This document shows, piece after piece, positions 23,206-34,765 of a DNA stretch of 64,000 bases. The DNA is from Daucus carota subsp. sativus (lineage: Eukaryota > Streptophyta > Magnoliopsida > Apiales > Apiaceae): contig NC_030384.2 in assembly GCF_001625215.2 (NCBI RefSeq), positions 32,042,527 through 32,106,526 of the forward strand, given 5' to 3'. Under the pieces are notes generated by a model, which did not search any database, was not told the DNA's origin, and saw only the letters and a list, made by a program, of their open reading frames with translations. A program made the position numbers and the translations under genes. Every line of letters starts with the position of its first letter. The stretch's first letter is position 1.

Positions 23206-24664
23206 ATGGCTGTTACTAGAAGACGCAACGCCGTCGTTCGGGAACAACAGGATCCTAATTCTACTGCGCCTCCTCATCTCCGTCGTGTCGATGTGGCTCT
23301 CGGGGATGGAGATGCAGAGGCCCTCCGTCAAGCCCTTGGTAATAATAGTCAACAATTCTTTTTCGGGTTGAATGGTGTTTTGGTCACTGAGCTGTAACTT
23401 TCACTTGGGTCATCGTACTTAAAAAACTGTCAGTCGTCTGCATATAAATTTAGGTTGTGGAAAATTGAGCTTGTGTGGTTGAATGAGTTGTTTTACTTGA
23501 TTCATGAATATTTGCAGATAACTTGTTAGGCAGCATCGATGACCCGATTGAGAATGGAGACACGGCCCTTCATCTGGCCTGCGTCTATGGACATCTCACT
23601 TGTGTCCAGGTCACATTTAACTCTCTACCTTCTTTTTCGAGTGCTATTCTACTGCTTATAACTGGGAATTTCCGGTAATCTTTATCAGACAGGTGTTTCA
23701 TTTTTAAGGCTGGGTACTCACCGGAACTTGATATTGCTATTTGATAATTTTATTTAATTATTTGGTAAATAAATGTTTTTTAGATTGTTCGTTCAGATTT
23801 TGATAGAGAGAGGAGCTTCTCTGGAGGCTAAGGATGAAGATGGTGAAATTCCTCTGCATGGTGCTTCTGCAGCAGGTAGTGTTTGCGCAATAATAATATC
23901 ATATTCGTGCGATTCAATATGTTTATTTTAGTTTCTGCCAATTACAAACTGCAGGATATGCAGATATAGTGCAACTTCTTCTTAATAAAGGCAGTGAGAT
24001 GAATATTGTGAAGAGAATGCTCGACTCTGTTGATGAAGAGGGTGATACTGTGAGTCTTTTGATGTTAAAGAGCACTGCTCATATATTTGTTTTCTAGTGC
24101 TTGTTAGAACAGTGGCTATTCTCTTTTGTTGCTTAAAGAACTATTTCCCTTTCTTCTAATCTTACATTGGCGGAACCAAGGCGGGGCTAGCCAAGATTTT
24201 ACTAAATCTTAACTTTCAGTTAAGAATTGGTAAGAAAATCATTTTAAGCCCCTTTTGATATGGAAAAATTAGCAGTATCTAAAAATAGCCTCAATTGTAT
24301 TCAAATCCTGATTCCGTCAGTGCCTCTCTACAGAAAGGATTAGATTAATTTACGGGCCATACCCCTGGTTGAATTTTCGCTAATGAGCACTGTATTTTTC
24401 ACAGCCTCTGCATCATGCAGCAAAGGCCGAACATGTAAATGTCATACTGTTGCTGCTAGCTAATGGAGCTTCTCCGACCACGACCAATTTTCATGGCCAG
24501 GTTAGCAGTTAGTCCACATATTAGTCTGGTCGATCATTCCCTCTCCTGTTTTCATTATGTCTGAAACATAACATTGGCAGATCCCAAGTGAGCTAGCTGA
24601 TCCAGGTACGCATGCTAAAGAAATTTTAACAAATGCTGTCGGCACCTATGTGGCTTCAAGATAA
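23206..24664 (+). CDS. Small ankyrin-repeat protein
   Basis: Exons with correct GT/AG sites and matching phases are 23206-23338, 23518-23609, 23797-23875, 23955-24049, 24405-24500 and 24581-24664 (TAA), giving about 192 residues. After a charged N-terminus of about 45 residues there are four ankyrin units, recognised from ENGDTALHLACVYGHLTCVQ, DEDGEIPLHGASAAGYADIV, DEEGDTPLHHAAKAEHVNVI and HGQIPSELADPGTHAKEIL (degenerate). There is no signal peptide, membrane segment or second domain, so the likely role is protein-protein binding in the cytosol or nucleus. Partner and pathway are unknown. The ATG is the first in good context and starts the only frame leading into the repeats. Proteins of this size and layout are common in plants; I do not recognise a named orthologue. 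Confidence 0.85.
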
Positions 24665-26160
24665 ACAGGGGAATTTTTCTTTGCTAGCTGCTTGTGCATG
24701 ATGGATATAACAACATTTCATGAATAATAATCATGTATTGCTCCAGACCCAAGTTGTGCTGTTCTACGAAGAACCACTTTCAATACTTTGAGTATTTCTT
24801 TCCAACAATAAACAAGTGTACTCTTGAATAGCAGTCAAATGTATCGATTCGAACACATGCAACTGCTCATGTAAAATCGCAGGGAGGGAGCTCCAACCCG
24901 CAGAATTGGAGACAGGTGATTGGTTGAGAACTCTCCAACCCACCCACATCTTCTATTGGAGGGAGATGACAGCTGGTTTAGAGCTCTCCAACCTGCAATA
25001 TCTTCCAAGTATATTTCCTCTTGTTATCTTCTTTTTTTTTTTGAAATTATTGTTATCTTCTTTTTAGTACAAAAATTATATCAAATTTGTCGAAATATCT
25101 TTCTTTATTCACGATATATGGTTTAACAATATTTTAAAAGTAGTTGTTTTTAAATTTACTTTCATATCATCTATCTATCTATATTAATAAAATACGCAAT
25201 ATAATAAATATGGATAAATGAACAATATATAATTATTTAAATTTATTACTATGTATGAAATTACCCCAATGATCATTAAGATGAGGGAGAGTCATTTGTG
25301 TGTGGGGGGTGGGGGTGGGGGGTGGGGGGGGGGGGGGGGGGGGGGGGGGATAAATTTTTAAGATTATCTCTGCAAATTTTAATTTATGTATTTATAGTGA
25401 TATCTTATTTTCATTTTCATGGTATATTCTTTTTGACAAAGCATGACCACTATTGTTTTGGGCCTTTTGGCTGAGAGAATAAAGTTTATCAATATTTTGA
25501 AAAATTCTCTGAGACTCTTGGTATTTGGAAAATCATATCCAATATATTAAAAAAAATTCTAAAATACAAATTGATTATACTGTATTTAAAGTACATGTAA
25601 TAGGTATAATTAACTTCTAAAACAACTTTTTTGAAAACGTATATTTTGAAAAAAATATATAAAATTATCTACATTTTTAAATTTATTTTTAAAATTACGG
25701 CCAGAATTATATATCAGATTGTAACATAAATTGATAGCAGTTGTTTTTTCTGTTATAATAATTATAATTGAGATCGCATATGAGATATATATGAATTATA
25801 ATTATCCGGTAGTAATTTTTAAGAAAAGAGAATGACCAACTTTGATATTTTTGAAAACACCTTATCATACAGTACTTTTTTGTTGCTATTCTCATCACTT
25901 CTTGACAAAACTCGTGTGGGGCTGATAGTTTCAACGTAACCTGTGTCAGAAACCCTGTGGGGACTTGGGATGGGATTGCTACTGGTATTGTCATTGTATG
26001 CTGCTGCTGATACGAGGCATCCATTCAGATCCTTGGGTCTTTTCTTTCTAAAAGGATTTTTCTTTCTTACCACAAATAATTTTAGGAAGTCAAATAGAAA
26101 TCCTCATCTCTACATTTATCCTGTTGGAGAGTTGTTTGGTTGAGTGGTATCTGGAATTAG
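24665..26160. other. Intergenic: gene end, G-rich run, unassigned repeats
   Basis: It includes the presumed 3' UTR of the ankyrin gene, a duplicated AGCTCTCCAACC(C/T)GC segment at about 24890-25000, an AT-rich stretch and the long G-run at 25302-25349. ORFs at 25707-26143 lie antisense to each other and carry no domain I recognise. Confidence 0.4.
25302..25349 (+). repeat. Extended poly-G tract (G-quadruplex-prone)
   Basis: G-runs interrupted by single T residues lead into 26 consecutive G at 25324-25349. This meets the sequence pattern for a G-quadruplex on the plus strand. Homopolymers of this length are also a frequent site of sequencing error, so the exact count is uncertain. Confidence 0.85.
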
Positions 26161-26410
26161 TAAATTCATAGCTAGTGTTTGGTTGAACAATTAAAAATAT
26201 ATTTCACGGCATTTTCAAGGGCGTGAAGATATGGTAAAAATGACTCCAAATATGTCACTTGAAAATCGAATTATTTGTTGAGGGGTAAATTCATAGCTAG
26301 TGTTTGGTTGAACAATTAAAAATATATTTCACGGCATTTTCAAGGGCGTGAAGATATGGTAAAAGTGACTCCAAATATGTCACTTGAAAATCGAATTATT
26401 TGTTGAGGGG
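26161..26410 (+). repeat. 125-bp tandem duplication, two nearly identical copies
   Basis: TAAATTCATAGCTAGTG through TTATTTGTTGAGGGG is repeated head to tail (26161-26285 and 26286-26410). I saw one substitution (GGTAAAAATGAC versus GGTAAAAGTGAC), so the duplication is recent. No coding content. Confidence 0.9.
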
Positions 26411-26726
26411 TATCTGGACAGGTAAACCCATAACTGGGGTTTGATATATAATTTATATTTATGTATTCACATCATTTATAGTTCAATTTGTCGGATGTAA
26501 ATAAACATTCTGCATACAAAATCTAATTTTTAAAATAGGGAAAAACAAGAAAAAATATATTATTTTTTTCGAAATAAATATGACCGAGATGGTTCATATT
26601 CATAATTTAGTAAAAATAATTAAAAATATATATTTTTTATTTATAAAACTGATTTCTGTAAAGAAGAGATAAGATAAATACTCCTAATAATATTAAAATG
26701 AACAAATATGTCAAAAGTATATATAT

Positions 26727-27416
26727 ATATAGAGTCATACTCCAATAGAAACCTCCTTATTCTAGAAACTAAAAACCAAGTTGAAATATTACTAAATCCT
26801 AAAGCAAATATCACTAAATTCTTAAACAACCCCATCTCCACCTCCATCTTCACCAACCCCACCTCCACATCCGCCACAACCACCACATCCGTCGTCACCT
26901 CCTCCATAACCACCACCACCTCTATGCCGCCCGCCACCTTCATCTCCACCTCTACCTCCATTATTTCTCTAACAACACAATCTCCACTCCATCTTCACCA
27001 ACCCCATCTTGGTCGCTGCTTCAACCTCCCTCAGCCCCCATACTTCTTTCTCCACCTCGGCTCAACTTCAAAACGCGGCGGAGCCACCACTATTCCGGCA
27101 ACGCTCCAACCCCCTACTTCAAGCCGCCCACACCTTCGCTACAATCATCCTTCCTCCATCTCCACCTTCACCTCCACCATCTCCACCACCGTCACCACCA
27201 TCTGAATCGAAAACGTGAACAGATCTGGAGATTTGAGCAGTTTTTGGAACATATATGAAGATTCTGGGCGGTTTCTGCAACTTTTCACTAATTCTTACAA
27301 CACAGATCACTAAATCCTAAAGAGAATATCACTAAATTGTATTGAGAATATCACTAACTTGTATTGGTTTCTAGTTTTTATTTTAAGAGTGGTTTCTATT
27401 TGATCATGAGCCTATA
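26727..27416 (-). mobile_element. Non-autonomous TIR element with a CCACCTCCATC-rich core (copy 2)
   Basis: The left end reads ATAGAGTCATACTCCAATAG followed by AAACCTCCTTATTCTAG. The complement of the right end reads ATAGGCTCATGATCAAATAG followed by AAACCACTC, so imperfect TIRs of about 45 bp are present. Both ends abut TATATA sequence. The interior has AGTGATATT-type motifs near both ends and a pyrimidine-rich (CCACCTCCAT) core. It is homologous to 1006-1590. T/P-rich ORFs at 26708-27218 and the antisense M/E/V-rich ORF at 26641-26961 are translations of this repeat. Confidence 0.55.
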
Positions 27417-28223
27417 TATATATATATAATTTTTTTTTTAGGAGTATATATATATATATATATATATAATTAATTACACTCTCGTGTAATAATGTGTTTT
27501 TGTTGGTAAAATAATTATACACTTGTCCAAGTCGTTAATCAAAAGGTCATGCCAAACATTTTGAACCTCTTGACAGCGCAGTTTACTCCATGAGCAAATG
27601 TGTAACACGAGAGAACCGTCGACAATTGCATTAGCAATGCTAGCTGCATTGGTATGTACTGATGCACCGGCGATTCTGTGTGTAATTACGTGCTAAATCA
27701 CGAACTGCTACGTACTTATAATAAAAGTATACACAATGATATTAGATGTCACTTTATAGCTAGCAACTAGCAAAAGCCTATTAAAAATGTAAATATATTA
27801 ATTAATTATTCGCTTTCGTAGTGACTGACCGAAGGCATATAGTTGGAGTGTTGAGGCATGTAGCAAACGTGTTGCTTCATCGTGTAAAGAACATGCAGTA
27901 TACAGGTGGAATCATCAATTAATTTTATTTATTAATATATATATATCCTCTAATAAAGGGAATTCACACCTAGCAGGCAGCTCTTACATGCACCTGTGTC
28001 CTTAATATTCTGGGGCAAATTAATGACATATGTTTAGCTTGCTTTCTTGTGAGATACACAAGGGGAATTTCATTTCTTTTGGTTGGAGGGTGAACAGTGG
28101 CGGTGATGCCAACCCAGTTCCCACTTTCATCAACCACCTTCCTTGTCTTCTAATTTTCCAACTATATATATACAGATACACATGTACATGTTACATTACA
28201 TTGCGCTATCCTGTAAATGCTAA
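27417..28223. other. Intergenic, no gene recognised
   Basis: It starts with two TA microsatellites (about 27416-27430 and 27445-27469). The rest is AT-rich with no domain-bearing ORF. Confidence 0.5.
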
Positions 28224-28522
28224 TGTTTTGTTTGGTTGAGGTGAATGATTCCGAAAGAAATGTAATGAATAATAAATTATATTATGGACAATTGTTAAGA
28301 AATTTCATTCGGTCTTCTATTCCATTCCCTACATCGTGTGCTAGATATCACACCTTCAATTTTAGATGGAATGCTTCATTCTCTCCTATCCTCAATTTCT
28401 TCTCAAATCTCATCGTATCAACTTTACGCTCTCTCAAATTTTTTCAAAAATTTTCTTCCTATCTCTATTGGTTTCAAGTATTTTTACTAATTTCATTCTA
28501 TTTTTTCCAACCAAACACAACA
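28224..28522. mobile_element. PIF/Harbinger (Tourist-like) MITE
   Basis: Termini TGTTTTGTTTGGTTG and CAACCAAACACAACA are inverted repeats and are flanked by TAA on both sides (28221-28223 and 28523-28525), the 3-bp target site of PIF/Harbinger elements. Length is 299 bp. ORFs at 28217-28644 are fortuitous readings through it. Confidence 0.7.
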
Positions 28523-29392
28523 TAAGGGAACGTTTGATTGTTGATGACATTGAAAATGGATTTAAACACCAGGACATAATTGATTTTTGTTGGATGCATG
28601 ATTTATGTGGATATAGAAGTACCCAGTATTATTACTGTAACTAAAACTAATTATGTAATGTCATCTGAGATTTGGAAAAAAAAATATTAATAACAATTTT
28701 GAGGTATATAGCATTTGAGGATGATTAGAAATTGTAATAGGCTGGAAATAATTTATTACAGTAGGTAGTGGAGATAATAAGCTTTCAATTGATGAGTCTT
28801 AAATTGTTCCATCTTTAAATTAACACAAGATAAAACTGATATTCCTATTTCCATTTTCATTAGTGACTGATAACAATTCCTAAATTCTCGTCTCTTGTCA
28901 GATGAAACTATCCTAATTTAGCTGTAAACCCTATCGATATTGTCGCACAAACGCATAATAACAAAATTACTAGTGTCAGTAGCAATCTGTATATAGCAAT
29001 GACAGACACTAGAATTCTGAAATAGTGAAATACATAAATCTAATAACAAAATATATTTGATATCAATTAAAATTATAATCCAGTCCTATGATTAACAGGA
29101 CAGTTAAAAAGGTATATAGCTTAATGTTATACAACTACATGATCAGCATCAGCACAACTATAATTATGTATATACCAACTAAAAGAAAGAAATAATCATA
29201 TATACCAGATTAAATAAAAAGAATTAATTATAGAATGAATTGTGTACAGTGTTTAATGAATGACAAATCCCAGCATACGGCTTTATCTCGCTCGCCGGTG
29301 AATAAATTGTTAATTCTATAAGAATGTGACTAAAAACCTACGCTACTAATATGAATAATAAGAATATGTAACATGCAATTTTTGCAAATGGA
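28523..29392. other. Intergenic, including the 3' UTR of the ZAT5-like gene
   Basis: AT-rich sequence with no recognised element. The 3' UTR of the minus-strand zinc-finger gene lies at its right end. Confidence 0.45.
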
Positions 29393-30229
29393 TTAAAGAT
29401 GGCAATCGACCAAAGCAGATGGTGAGAAGACGATAACTTGTTCATTCATAGCGAAAGGGAATTTACTTTCAATGGGTTGATCCATATCTTCTGGCGCCGG
29501 TAGATTCAGGTCCAACGAGAACACGTTCGCCGCGGCTGGCTTCTTCGGTTCATTATCGGACTCGTGATTAGGACTCGCACGGGGCAGCAGGCTCGACCTG
29601 TGCCGCCTCATGTGACCGCCCAAGGCTTGACCCGAAGTGAATTCCGCGCCACATATCGAGCACTCGTGAACTTTGGATGAGGATTTAGTAGTGTTACTGA
29701 TTTTGACACTGCACGAGTCGGGTCTGCTCGGTGATATTTGAAGCGAGAGAGTTGTGTTTGTAGTGTAAGTATTGTTGGTGTCATGATTGAACATTGATGA
29801 TGATGATTCGTGGTGATTGATTAAAGCTGGATCGGTGGTGGATCCGGGTTTCGGCCTCTTGTGACTTGCTCTATGGCCTCCGAGAGCTTGGAAAGAGGGG
29901 AAGCTTCGGTCGCAAGTTTTGCATTGGTACATTGATGAATCTTTGACTGCGGTCGTGGTTGTAGGGAGATTTTGGGGGGATTGGCCGCCTTGTGCTAAAA
30001 GAATCAAACAATTAGCCGTGTCTTGTTCGACTTGTGTCGTGTTTTTGTCGTCGTCGCAATTCATAACACAAATATTGTTATTGAATTGCTGATCAGACGA
30101 GGAGGTGGAAGAGGAGGAGGCGGCCATGGTCAAGGCAAGCGCGGAGGAGGAGGCCGCGAGCAGCTGCCTCTGACGCTTGCTGCGCTTTCCTTTGATCATC
30201 ATCATATTGTAATACTCTTCGGAGCCCAT
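29393..30229 (-). CDS. ZAT5: C2H2 zinc-finger repressor, ZAT5-like
   Basis: An intronless 278-residue protein of the plant C1-2i (two-finger ZAT) class. A basic N-terminal stretch KGKRSKRQRQ (about 13-21) is a likely nuclear signal. EQDTANCLILLAQGG (about 68-82) is the leucine-rich L-box. Finger 1 (about 101-123) and finger 2 (about 188-210) both have C-x2-C...H-x3-5-H spacing and the plant-specific QALGGH core. LDLNLPAPED (about 239-248) is a DLN-type EAR motif, which recruits TOPLESS-type co-repressors. Family members are nuclear repressors induced by stress or wounding. The ATG is the first in frame and is followed by conserved N-terminal basic residues. The serine-rich stretches are low complexity and may vary in length. 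ZAT5 is the best match among ZATs because of the KGKR(S/T)KRQR start, but close paralogues cannot be excluded. Confidence 0.9.
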   Translation of the reverse strand: MGSEEYYNMMMIKGKRSKRQRQLLAASSSALALTMAASSSSTSSSDQQFNNNICVMNCDDDKNTTQVEQDTANCLILLAQGGQSPQNLPTTTTAVKDSSMYQCKTCDRSFPSFQALGGHRASHKRPKPGSTTDPALINHHESSSSMFNHDTNNTYTTNTTLSLQISPSRPDSCSVKISNTTKSSSKVHECSICGAEFTSGQALGGHMRRHRSSLLPRASPNHESDNEPKKPAAANVFSLDLNLPAPEDMDQPIESKFPFAMNEQVIVFSPSALVDCHL

Positions 30230-30293
30230 AATACAAGTAAAAAAGTGATGGAAGATGGAGAAAGGAAGGAGAAATAGCGGACGTTAAAGCTTA

Positions 30294-30305
30294 AGATATA
30301 TAGAG
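30294..30305 (-). promoter_or_regulatory. Candidate TATA box of the ZAT5-like gene
   Basis: The minus strand reads CTATATATCTT about 65-75 bp upstream of the ATG. The sequence fits a TATA box and would give a leader of roughly 40 nt. The position is inferred only. Confidence 0.35.
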
Positions 30306-31813
30306 AAACAGAAAGATGTGCGTTGTACGTTAAACAACAGCAAGATAAAGAAAAAAATTGCCGCCCCCGTGAATGTATGCGGAGCAAGTGTTGCTTTTTG
30401 TTTCAGTTATACCTATACACTTGTGTAGAAAAGGAATGTACCAAAGATATTTTTAATTGGTTTTCTTTACCTGTACAACAGATCAAAGTAGCTGCTTTTA
30501 GTTATACAGTTAGGTATCTTGCATTCTCCATCTCCATTTGCTAGCTACTTACTAAGCTGTAATTATACATTGTGATTCACGACTTCCTTCACAATTTTGT
30601 TAACTAACTATACAAGATTACAAATTTTCATAGTAACTTTTTCGATTGTATACCTTAACAACCTCATAACATCTCTTAGTAGTTATCTAATTGTGAAAGA
30701 TCTTTAATAATGTCATATCGAGCCTGTTTGTCTCGGCTTAAACTTTGGATTTTAGGTATTTTTATTTTAAATTGAGAAATGCACGTTTGTGTAATAAGTT
30801 AGAAATCGGTTTAAAATTAAAAAAAAAAACAGAAACTGACCGAAGATCAGAAGTTAATTTAAAGTATTTTTTGAGTAACTTAGTTTTTTAAAATTTTAGG
30901 ATACTGATAAGTCATTAATGATTCAAAATCACACAAACAAATATTCTAGACTCCTGATTTATCATCTAAATTACGTCAAGTTAAAAATCATGTTAAGTTA
31001 TAAATCATAAATTCGGCCAAACGGACTCATCATCGATGTCACGTAATTTAGTAGCCTGAGTTTTTAACTTTTTATTATTATCTGGGAGTATATGGAGGAG
31101 CTGTGGAAACGAGCAGGAATCAGTTGGCTTAGAAGCAAAGCGGTTACTTTATGCCAACGATTCTTAGTAGTAGATTGGAGAGCAAGGCTGGCACCAGCGC
31201 CTATCTCGAGCTCGCCCGCCCACTTACTCTACTCTCCTCTATTATTAAATCATTATACTTCGAGACTTTCTTCCCTGTTTAGTTAGTTTGTTACACTCCT
31301 GTCTCTATTTTATTAGTAATGACTTGGTTTTGCGAGATTAATGATTGGTTTAGGTAGTGTGGAACTGGATTTTGATTATTTAGGTGTGCTACTAATTATT
31401 TTTAAGGCGACGAATTATGAAGCTAGCTAAACGGTTGCATGTGCAGTCTAGCTCATTGCATAATAAAAATACAATATTATTCACTTGTTAATTGGTGTAT
31501 GACCCCAAATTCACGCCGCTTTGTATTACATGTGATCTGTTTTATCAGAGACAATGATTAGGGCTTGGGAATGTACGGATTTTAGTAGAGACTTGGTTGT
31601 CTCTATTCTTTGCTGCATGGATATCGACAAATTGTGGATTCGTGAAAGTGAATTCCACTTGATCGCAACTCGAACTTTGTGGTACACGAATAGAGCCACA
31701 CCTGCGCGGGGATGATATTTACGAGAAAGGTTGAGACGTGGGTCGAAATTCATTTCATTTTTAATTAACTAGTTTTATTTTTCAATAATTAAAATGATCA
31801 AAATTTGATTGTA
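30306..31813. other. Upstream region of the ZAT5-like gene and spacer
   Basis: No coding sequence was identified. The ORF at 31092-31286 lacks a domain and splice context, and the one at 31526-31753 is equally unsupported. Confidence 0.4.
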
Positions 31814-32044
31814 CTCTCTCTGCCCCCTAATTTCTTTTCGTTACTTTCTACACGTTTTTCTACACTCATTTAAAGTATAGTTTCATATTATATTTTTTAA
31901 AAATTTTTTCTCTAAATAATATTTTGATGTTTAAACTTTTATTTAAAAAAAGAAAAATTTTTAAAAAAATTATCAAACTATATTTTATAGGAGTCTCAAG
32001 ATACGTGCAAACAGTGAACGTAAACAATCACGGGAAGCCGGGAG
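31814..32044. mobile_element. Degenerate Stowaway-like MITE
   Basis: CTCTCTCTGCCCCCTAA at the left and TCACGGGAAGCCGGGAG at the right form imperfect inverted ends next to TA (31812-31813 and 32045-32046). The size, 231 bp, and the internal complementary arms (TTTAAAGTATAGTTTCAT against AAACTATATTTTATAGG) fit Stowaway. Confidence 0.6.

Positions 32045-32045
<1 letters not shown>

Positions 32046-32095
<50 letters not shown>
32046..32095. repeat. (TA)n microsatellite
   Basis: About 24 uninterrupted TA units directly follow the MITE end, at its presumed TA target site. Confidence 0.95.
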
Positions 32096-32096
<1 letters not shown>

Positions 32097-32739
32097 AAAT
32101 AACTTTCAATATTTTGATGTTTTAGAAGAAATAATATTTCAATGAATACATTGAATCTCGAACTGGCTGAGATTTGAATTCAGTTAATTTAAACATGAAA
32201 ATGAAGTATGTGGGAAAAAATGACCTAAAAGATTTTGGAGGTCCGTGATATATCATTCAACCGTAAAATAGGCAATTACATTGACTCTAATGGTTCAAAA
32301 CAAAGCAGAGAGTAGGGTGGTGATGGTATTACTTTCAGAGAATAATATTAAATAATTCTTTTTATTGAAACTGTTTTTATTTCCACTTATATATTCTGAA
32401 ATATTAAATGATTAATATATGACGGTGAGTTTAAACTAATTAAAAAAAACTCACTCGTCTTACAACTCAAATTATTTCAAATATCTTCTAAAATTAGTTT
32501 CAAGAGGCAAGATGCTGCGTGCATTATTAAAGAGAGGTCAATATGATTTTATTTTCCGAACCGTCACAGGCTCACAGCTCTAAAATTATATACTAGTACT
32601 AATAAAGTTTGGAGCATTATTAACGTCGGCCTCATGCCTCATATTCTTGTGTATGTCATGATGTTTCGTTAGAAACAACTTAATCCCGAGAGTGCTCAAA
32701 GCCAATCACATGAAAATAGACAATTCCGATAACGGTCTT

Positions 32740-32922
32740 TCTAATGTGTGCCCAAGGGCACACAATAAGCACAAACTTTCATGAAAATGGCCTATTTTGA
32801 TTGGTGGAAGTGGTGTGAATGCAGGGGGGCTATTAACATTTATTACATATCCACCAATCAAAAGCTAGTATTCACATGGAAGTTAGTGACTATTGTGTGC
32901 CCTTGGGCACACCATAGAAAAT
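32740..32922. mobile_element. MITE with hairpin-forming terminal repeats
   Basis: The ends TTTCTAATGTGTGCCCAAGG and the complement of the right end TTTCTATGGTGTGCCCAAGG continue alike through GCACACAATA, giving TIRs of about 30 bp. Each TIR contains GTGTGCCC-AA-GGGCACAC, itself a stem-loop. Inner arms (TTGATTGGTGG and CCACCAATCAA) also pair. Target-site duplication is uncertain and so is the superfamily. Total length is about 180 bp. Confidence 0.65.
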
Positions 32923-34438
32923 TCGTTCCGATAATACAAATGAAAGATTACATGTAGTAATACACATTATAGGTCACATAATACAGTAAATTAAATGGAC
33001 AAAATATATTGGATTCAAGGATGAGTAGCTGTATGTGACAAAAAAAAGAAAAGATGAGTAGCTGTAAATGTATTATCATAATTGTACATAATCGCCAGAA
33101 TAGAGTTACTGAAAGCTCCCAGAAACTGGCTTTGGCAACATTTTACTCTGGCTTACTGGCTTAGAGACATGCTGCTACGGTAAAATTAATACCAAAAAAA
33201 TTAACAAAAGTTACAGATGAATTTGCATGATTGATGTAACATCCCGACTTAACATTAAATCTAACATCATCGAACTCCAAATTCAATACACATCACCCCG
33301 CTCTAAGTCAAAAAAATTGTAAGTAATAATAAGCTATACAGCTCAACTTTCTACAATCTCAATCTGTATTTACTTGAATGATGCTACAAATCTCCATCAA
33401 AGTGAAGCAGTTATTTATAATTGAACAAAAGCGAGGAGTGAAGGCCACTAAAGTAACAATTGACTCCAATTGATCTCAATATCAATGATGTTTTTATAAA
33501 ACATTATTCCTCAAAATAATAATAATTTCAAAACACTTGTAAAAATAAATTCAACCCACATAAAACTGTAACATTTAAGTTACAAAAATATATATAAATT
33601 AAACTCCAACCATAATTTCACTTATAGAAATTTAATAAATCACATTTCATTTATTATATTAAAATAAATCTTTTAATCTACATGTTTTTCTATAAAAATA
33701 AGTAAGACTATAAAAATTAGGAAAATAAACATCAAAGTGTTGAAAGGCGGTGAAAAAAAAAAGAATTAGTAGAGTTTGAACAAACAAATGAAAAGTAATT
33801 TTAGTATAACTGTCAAACCAAAACAGGTGTATTAAATACACCTTAACCTGTACCTTGAGGCCGAGGTTAGCCCGTTTAAGTTGGCCCTCATTAACATAAT
33901 TTTAGAAATTAATCTCTGAAATATCACGATTCAAAAAATGATACCCAGTGTCATTTATTCATGCCGGATTGTGTAGGATTTTGAATTAATAATCAACACA
34001 CCACATCGTCCTACATTTAAAAGGTAAAACGTTACTTCCTGTAACATTTTGTTGGGGTTAAAAGAACAAAACGTTATATAGTGTAGCGTTCTACGGGGTT
34101 AAAAAAATAGAACGCTACTTCGTGTAACATTTTGCTGGGTTAAAAGAGCAAAAGAGCAAAACGCTACACGACCTAACATTTTCTCCGAAAATTGAAAACG
34201 TTAGATTATACGACATCAAAAACTGGTATTTGGTGTCATCTTTCTCAACCGTGTTATTTAGGACATTACTATGCTATGATTTCGGGTCTTAAGCCCCGAC
34301 AAACAACCTCTTGTTAGTCTGAACAGACCTCTGCAAAAAGCCCACGTCCCTCGAACTGATTTCCGAACTCTTCCTTAGGGAAGCTGATTACTTCTTTAGG
34401 GATGCTGATGACTTGAGATCTTTTTGCGTATAATGTAC
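32923..34438. other. Intergenic with an ACGCTAC/GTAGCGTT short-palindrome array
   Basis: No gene recognised. At about 34020-34190 the motifs AAACGTTACTTCCTGTAACA, GTGTAGCGTTCTACGGGGTT and AACGCTACTTCGTGTAACAT recur with GGGTTAAAAGA spacers, each motif being partly self-complementary. The pattern parallels the array at 6405-6562 but the bases differ. Confidence 0.45.
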
Positions 34439-34765
34439 GAGGCGTTTGAATCATGAATCGTAACATGAATCGAAAATGAGAATGAAAGAGAGGAGAACAT
34501 GATATATAAGAAATAATTTACCCTCCAAATGGGACTAAGATTTCCATTCCATGTCATCCAAACACCAACACTTGAGATACCGATTCCCATTAACCGACTC
34601 ATTAATCGAAACTGAGAATGAAAAAGAGGAGAATGTGAAATATAAGAAATAATTTACCCTCCAAATGGGACTGAGATTTCCATTCCACGTCATCCAAACG
34701 CCAACACATGAATTGAGATACCGATTCCCATTAACCGACTCATTAATCATGAATCAAACGTCACC
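34439..34765. mobile_element. MITE-like element with internal tandem duplication
   Basis: The ends GGCGTTTGAATCATGAAT and ATGAATCAAACGTCACC are inverted repeats. Inside, a unit of about 135 bp (GAGAATGAAA...AATTTACCCTCCAAATGGGAC...CATCCAAAC...CCGACTCATTAATC) occurs twice. Target-site duplication is not clear. The two minus-strand ORFs here share the duplicated peptide and are not genes. Confidence 0.5.

Noticed and set aside
25184-25230. Helitron-like 5' end TCTATCTATATTAATAAAATACGC
   Set aside because: No matching hairpin plus CTRR terminus was found downstream.
26708-27218. Long T/P/S-rich ORFs on + and an M/E/V-rich ORF on -
   Set aside because: They are six-frame readings of the CCACCTCCAT microsatellite inside a transposable element and are matched by similar spurious ORFs at 1134-1519.
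28217-28644. Two overlapping plus-strand ORFs of about 100 codons
   Set aside because: They run through a MITE with TAA target duplications, are rich in F/S/L and share no domain.
31092-31286. Possible short gene
   Set aside because: No homology recognised, no splice partners, and no support other than an open frame.
34020-34190. CRISPR-like spaced repeats
   Set aside because: The locus is in a plant nuclear genome; repeats are imperfect, partly self-complementary, and spacers are themselves repeated.
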